Assembly: GCF_016545825.1 (NCBI RefSeq)
Contig: NC_052619.1
Span: forward strand, 67,032,115 to 67,096,114
Origin: Eucalyptus grandis
Lineage: Eukaryota; Streptophyta; Magnoliopsida; Myrtales; Myrtaceae
Direction: 5' to 3'
Length of the DNA stretch: 64,000 bases
Part shown: one piece after another, positions 59,668 to 64,000 of the stretch
How the letters are laid out: each line of letters starts with the position of its first letter
Position numbering within the stretch: position 1 is the stretch's first letter
Program-made: the position numbers and the translations under genes
The notes under the pieces: model-generated
The model's input: the letters and a program-made list of their open reading frames with translations, nothing else
Databases searched by the model: none
Told to the model about the DNA's origin: nothing

Positions 59668-62600
59668 TTATGTACCGACCCTCTCGAGATTTTCAGAGAC
59701 TGTCTTCATCCGGGGCCGGATCTCGGGGTCGGCCTCCGTGCAAGCTAGGGCCACATGAAACGCGGCTAGCACCTCCTTCTTGGCATGCACCTCTTGAAGC
59801 AACATCGGGTCAACCATGTCCGATAACGGGACCTCATCTTCGAACCCCTTCCTGACCCATCTTACGATATCCGGCACTTCGATGGAAGTCGAAGTGGTAG
59901 GCGACAGCTCCGGGGACTTCCCCGTGAGCAGCTCGAGCAAGACAACCCCGAACGAGTAGATGTCCCACTTCTGTGTCGGCCTGCTGCCAGGCACGCGGGC
60001 CTCTGGGGCTCGGTAGTTGTTGGCCTTCTCTGGCTGGACCGACTTGAAGTAAGGCAGGGCCCCACCGATGAAGCCTCCGGAAGATGGGTTGTTGCCGGTG
60101 ATGGAGATGAGCCTGTTGAGGCCAAAATCGGAGATGTAGGCTTGGAATTCGTTGTCGAGGAGGATGTTGGATGGCTTGACGTCCCCGTGCACGAATTTCC
60201 GAGGGCTGCATTCGTGGAGGTAGGCCAATCCTCGGGCGGTCCCTTTGGCGATTCGCAGCCTGGTTGACCAAGAAAGGCTCGACGAAGGCTGGCCACTTTT
60301 ACCTGAGAAATTATCAATTATATCAGCCTCAGCGGAGTTCCTAATTCAGCTAGTATAATGAATAGAAACAAGATTTTGAATGCAGCACACATCAATGCAT
60401 GAATGTCATTATGAGACTGATGTCAATTCGAGAGAAAACAAGTGAAAACAAAAATGCAGGCAGCGAATGCCCATTTCGGTTAAGTACATCTCTCCGTATA
60501 TAGGATCAGAAAACGTTATTCACTTAGCTGATTTTGTAAATAACTACATCAAACCACTCAGTCCGAACAGTGACGAGCTCACGCAACATTGAGCAAATAC
60601 ACGATCAACACGGAAGTGAGACACGGGTGCAAGAATAGTACAGAAAGGGGAAAAGGAAACGAAAAGAAGAGTCCTCTATAATTGCCGCCTACCACCTAAC
60701 CGAGCTCCACTCAGAAGAAATCGCACTTCTAAAGGAAGAAAGCGTTCCTTCCATTCGAAGCTCGAATCCCCCCTTTTGTGGTAGTGCTGTTCGTTTCTGC
60801 GGTGCAGTCTAAACTGCCATTCTTTCATATTAACGAGAAGACTTCAAAAAGGTGCATCCAACCACTCTACCTTCGATAACTTGAGCTTAAATTCAAAGCA
60901 AAAGGGTCTTTGCATGATGTCGGACAGAAAAAAAGATTCCACTTTTTAAGGACTCTGATCCGAAACCAAGCGAACCAACCATAGAATGAGAAGTGACTGG
61001 TAAACTTCGATGATGGACAAAAAACACCGTACAGAATTTTCATGATATATCAAATCTTTTTTTTTGCCTGCAGAATATTTTATGTGGCTCGCGTATTTTA
61101 TTTTTTTTTTATTTTTTTTTTGCAACGAAATACTTGGAAGGTGGTAGAGTCATGATCTAAATCCGTACTAGCTTTGGAGTTTGGACCATGACCTACCACG
61201 CGCGGCATGATTGAACTCTAGAAACGCAAAAGGCTTCTGCATCATTCCACACCACCATGTGTTCCTGCCGATTGTCCCGGTGGGCGAGCCCCTACTATCC
61301 CCTTGGATCTTAGCTATACCCCCAACACCCACCCAGTACCAACTATAGTGACACTACCACGCTCCAAAAGTCAAAGAAGACCCAGAAAACCCTTAAGAAT
61401 TCGTTCGATTCGATTCCTTCCCGTTTTTGTCCGTTGTGATCGCCAGATGCCTCCGCACTCCGACCCGCAATTAAGTTTCACATTGTCAGTCAACGACCAT
61501 GTGTAGGACTGACATTGCTCGGATAGGATAAGGGGATTTATTAAGAACAGCCGCGAGAAGGGAGCATCGAAATGCGCGACGACGTCCACGCTCGCGCCGA
61601 AACAGAACGGAGAGTCCGCGTGTGTCCGTGCGAGCCCAACATCCGTTCATGGCCCAACTTCAAGGACCTCACCGCGATTTCTCCCACGACGATAACGTGA
61701 CATGACCAGGGAGCGTCCTCTATCTCGCAACTTGTCGGGCAAAAGACCAAATCTTCGCTGAAATAGAAGTCCTGGCGCACCAGGGAAATTGCACGGACCG
61801 GACAATATATTTGCGGATGACGTGACCCGGCGAGACACGACGCCCGCGAGAGCATTTCTTTCGAATCACAACCCGCTAAATTATAGTCAGACTAAACCCC
61901 ACTCGAAGCGGTACGATGGTCCCAAATCTACCCAGTACCGACCCTCACTCTCTTTATCAGTTCGCCTCACCTCGACTCGACGCAATTACTTAATTAAAGC
62001 GATGCACCACGTGGGTTGCAATGTCGTTTTGAGTCATTCTATTCTAAAGATCCGGTTTCTTTAAAGGTGTTATAATGAAGTCCTTTATTGTCTTTTTAAC
62101 TTTTTCAGGCACAAATTCGTAATTCCTCGAGAGAAAATTGCTGGAAAAAGCATGTTTTAAGAGAAGTGAATATTTTATATTCACGCATTTTTTGAAGACG
62201 TTATTTCGTTTCGATATTTTAGAAATAATAAGAAGAAGAAAGCTAGAATTGGGAGAGGGAAAGAATGATTACCTCGTAGAGCGGAGGCGAGATTGCCATT
62301 GGAGATGAAGTCGCTGATGAGGAGCTTCTCGTCGGGGGCCCAGTAGTAGGCCCGCAGCTTCACCACGTTGGGGTGCTTCACCCGCCCGATCGCCTGAACC
62401 TCCGCCACGAACTCCTTGTACCGCTGCTCGCCGCCCTCCCCGAGCCGCCGCACCGCCACCGGCACCCCGTTCCCCAGCACCACCTTGTACACGATCCCCA
62501 GCCCGCTCTTCCCCAGCACGTACGCCGACGCCCTCAGCAGCTCGTCCAGCTCGAACGTGAACCCCCGGTCGATCGCCACCAGGTCCCCTTCCTTGCCGGC

Positions 62601-63838
62601 GGCGCCGCCGCTGTCGCCGTGGCTCCGCTCCGACTTCTCCGGTTCCTCCGCCTCGGAGTCCTCGTGGCCGCCCGCGCCCCCGAGGCACGGGAAGACGCAA
62701 ATGCGGGCGGCGGCCCGGCAGCCCCCGCCGCCTCCTCCACGGCCCAATTTGGTTTTCCCCGTGCAGCTGCAGGTGTCGGTGTCCTTCTTTTTCCAATAGA
62801 TGTAGACGACGACGAGGCCGAGGAGCGCGACCCCGGCCGCGTCGGCGACGGAGATTAGGATGATCAGCCCCGGGCTGAGGCCCTTCCGGGAGTCGGAGTC
62901 CGTCGTTGGCGAATTGTTGGGGCCCGACGATGGCGCACCCGATTGGGCCGGGCTGTTGCAGGCCTTCTGGAGCGGGAACCCGCAGAGCAGGGGGTTGGCG
63001 AGGAACGCCGTCGGCCCCTGGCTCGCGAACGAGCCCGTCTGGGGGATCTCGCCGCTCAGGTTGTTGCCCTTCAGGTCGAAGCTCACCGTCACCGGCAAGT
63101 CCCCGAGGGCCTTGGGGATTGCGCCGGAGAGGCGGTTGTGCGAGAGGTTGAGCGTGCTGGAGAGGGACTTGAGCTGGCCGATTTCGGCCGGGATCGGCCC
63201 GGTGAAATTGTTGGAGGACAGGTCGAGCTGCACCAGATTCTCCAGCGCCGGCCAGATCGCCGCCGGGATTTCGCCGGAGAACCGGTTGTCGGCGAGGATC
63301 AGCCGCTGCAGCTGCTTGCAGCTCCGGAGCCCATCCGGCAGGGCCCCGGAGAAGGAGTTGTTGGAGAGGTCGAGGTTCTGGAGCCTGGGGAGGCCGCAGA
63401 TCGAGGGCGGGAGCGGGCCGGAGAGGTTGTTGCCGTAGAGGAAGAGGCTGTGGAGGGAGGTGGCGTTGAAGAGGGGGTCGGGGATGGGGCCGGAGAGGTC
63501 GTTGCCGTGGAGGTTGAGGCGGCGGAGGTAGAGCAGGGTGCCGAGCTCGGAGGGGATGTAGCCGCGGAGGCCCTTGCCGGAGACGGCGAGGCCGACGACG
63601 CGGGGGTCGTCGGAGGAGTTGGCGGAGACGTTGGCGCAGGACACCCCCGTCCAGCGGCAGGGGGTGGGGTCGTCCTCGTTCCAGTCGGCGAAGGCGGAGG
63701 CGGCGCCGGGGGGCTCGTCGACGGCGGACTTGAGGGAGAGGAGGGAGAGGCCGTCGGGGCTGAGGGAGAGGGCGGGGCGGGGGCGGCGGCGAGGGCAAGG
63801 AGGGCGATCAAGCTCCACAGGGAGGCGCGGCGGCTCAT
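59668..63838 (-). CDS. LRR receptor-like kinase (ZAR1/At1g67510-type), two exons, with a one-base frameshift near the start
   Basis: Exon 1 (63838-62273) and exon 2 (60302-59668) join in phase (CTACGAG|GTAATC donor, TCTCAG|GTAAAA acceptor). Parts in order: signal peptide [23 protein letters not shown]-cap ([20 protein letters not shown], then CRWTGVSC); about six leucine-rich repeats; a Ser/Pro linker; a membrane span ([20 protein letters not shown]); a kinase N-lobe ([20 protein letters not shown]); and the C-lobe [34 protein letters not shown], ending SENLERVGT. The signal peptide and LRR frames differ by one base near 63780, in a GGGGG run; adding one base would give 733 aa. Either a real mutation or a sequence error. 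The usual catalytic lysine is arginine (AVRRL) and HRD is HGD, typical of this atypical subfamily; its signalling may be non-catalytic. The ligand is unknown. Confidence 0.85.
60303..62272 (-). other. Large single intron of the LRR receptor kinase gene
   Basis: About 1970 bases between the two coding exons. No nested gene or transposon recognised; open frames inside have no family resemblance. Confidence 0.7.
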
Positions 63839-64000
63839 CGCGGCGGAGCAAATGGCGGTTATAGAGAGAGAGAAGGAAGTTGTGTATGGGTGAGAAAGTG
63901 AGAGTGGGAGTGGAGATGGTTTTTAATGTAGTTTTGCAGAGGAAGGAAGGGGGGAGGAAGTGGAGGGAGGTGGAGGAGGAGAAGAGTTAGTTGAGTGTTT
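63839..64000 (-). promoter_or_regulatory. Leader/promoter of the LRR receptor kinase gene (partial)
   Basis: A GA-rich stretch typical of plant 5' leaders reaches the right window edge. Confidence 0.5.

Noticed and set aside
62943..63893. A 316-codon plus-strand open frame
   Set aside because: It is antisense to the LRR receptor kinase exon and follows from its high GC content.

Overview
This is plant nuclear DNA, almost certainly from a dicot. Genes are split by introns with GT/AG borders, intergenic DNA is AT-rich and full of repeats, and the proteins match plant families. The species cannot be read from the sequence; a woody rosid is only a guess. From memory of Arabidopsis gene order, three genes here (RsgA-type GTPase, F-box/kelch protein, LRR receptor kinase) correspond to neighbours around At1g67440-At1g67510, so the right half looks like an old conserved block.

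Layout. 1-3.2 kb (minus): two truncated, same-strand gene fragments (dihydroxyacetone kinase, allantoate deiminase), both damaged. 4.3-4.6 kb: GC-rich minisatellite. 5.2-5.9 kb (minus): an intact single-exon DC1 zinc-finger gene. 6.55-12.65 kb: the most unusual structure, two near-identical inverted arms of about 1.04-1.06 kb around a 4.0-kb core. The core holds broken, intron-containing pieces of two unrelated host genes (an ARIADNE-type ubiquitin ligase and probably ALF4) and no transposase. It looks like a young Pack-MULE-like gene-capturing element. 12.7-14.8 kb (minus): a five-exon CCoAOMT-like methyltransferase with one destroyed splice acceptor.

15-22 kb: repeats and a decayed ribosomal protein L17 gene. 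22.4 kb (plus): a U4 spliceosomal snRNA gene with the plant upstream sequence element and 3' box, which protein-based annotation would miss. 23.1-25.9 kb (minus): a complete five-exon RsgA/YjeQ GTPase gene. 26-32 kb: gene-poor DNA with a 118-bp tandem duplication. 32-35.8 kb (plus): F-box/kelch gene.

36.9-54.0 kb (minus): a tandem duplication of the splicing helicase gene PRP16/DEAH7. The right copy (42.3-53.3 kb) is intact, 17 coding exons and 1264 codons. The left copy has lost about 7 kb, including the ATP-binding exon, and is a pseudogene. 54-59.6 kb: repeats, possibly a solo LTR. 59.7-63.8 kb (minus): an LRR receptor kinase of two exons with a one-base frameshift just after its signal peptide.

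U4 snRNA and the PRP16 helicase both serve pre-mRNA splicing, but they are 20 kb apart and nothing suggests a functional cluster. Exon coordinates were worked out by hand from frame, splice sites and remembered family sequences. No alignment or database search was run.
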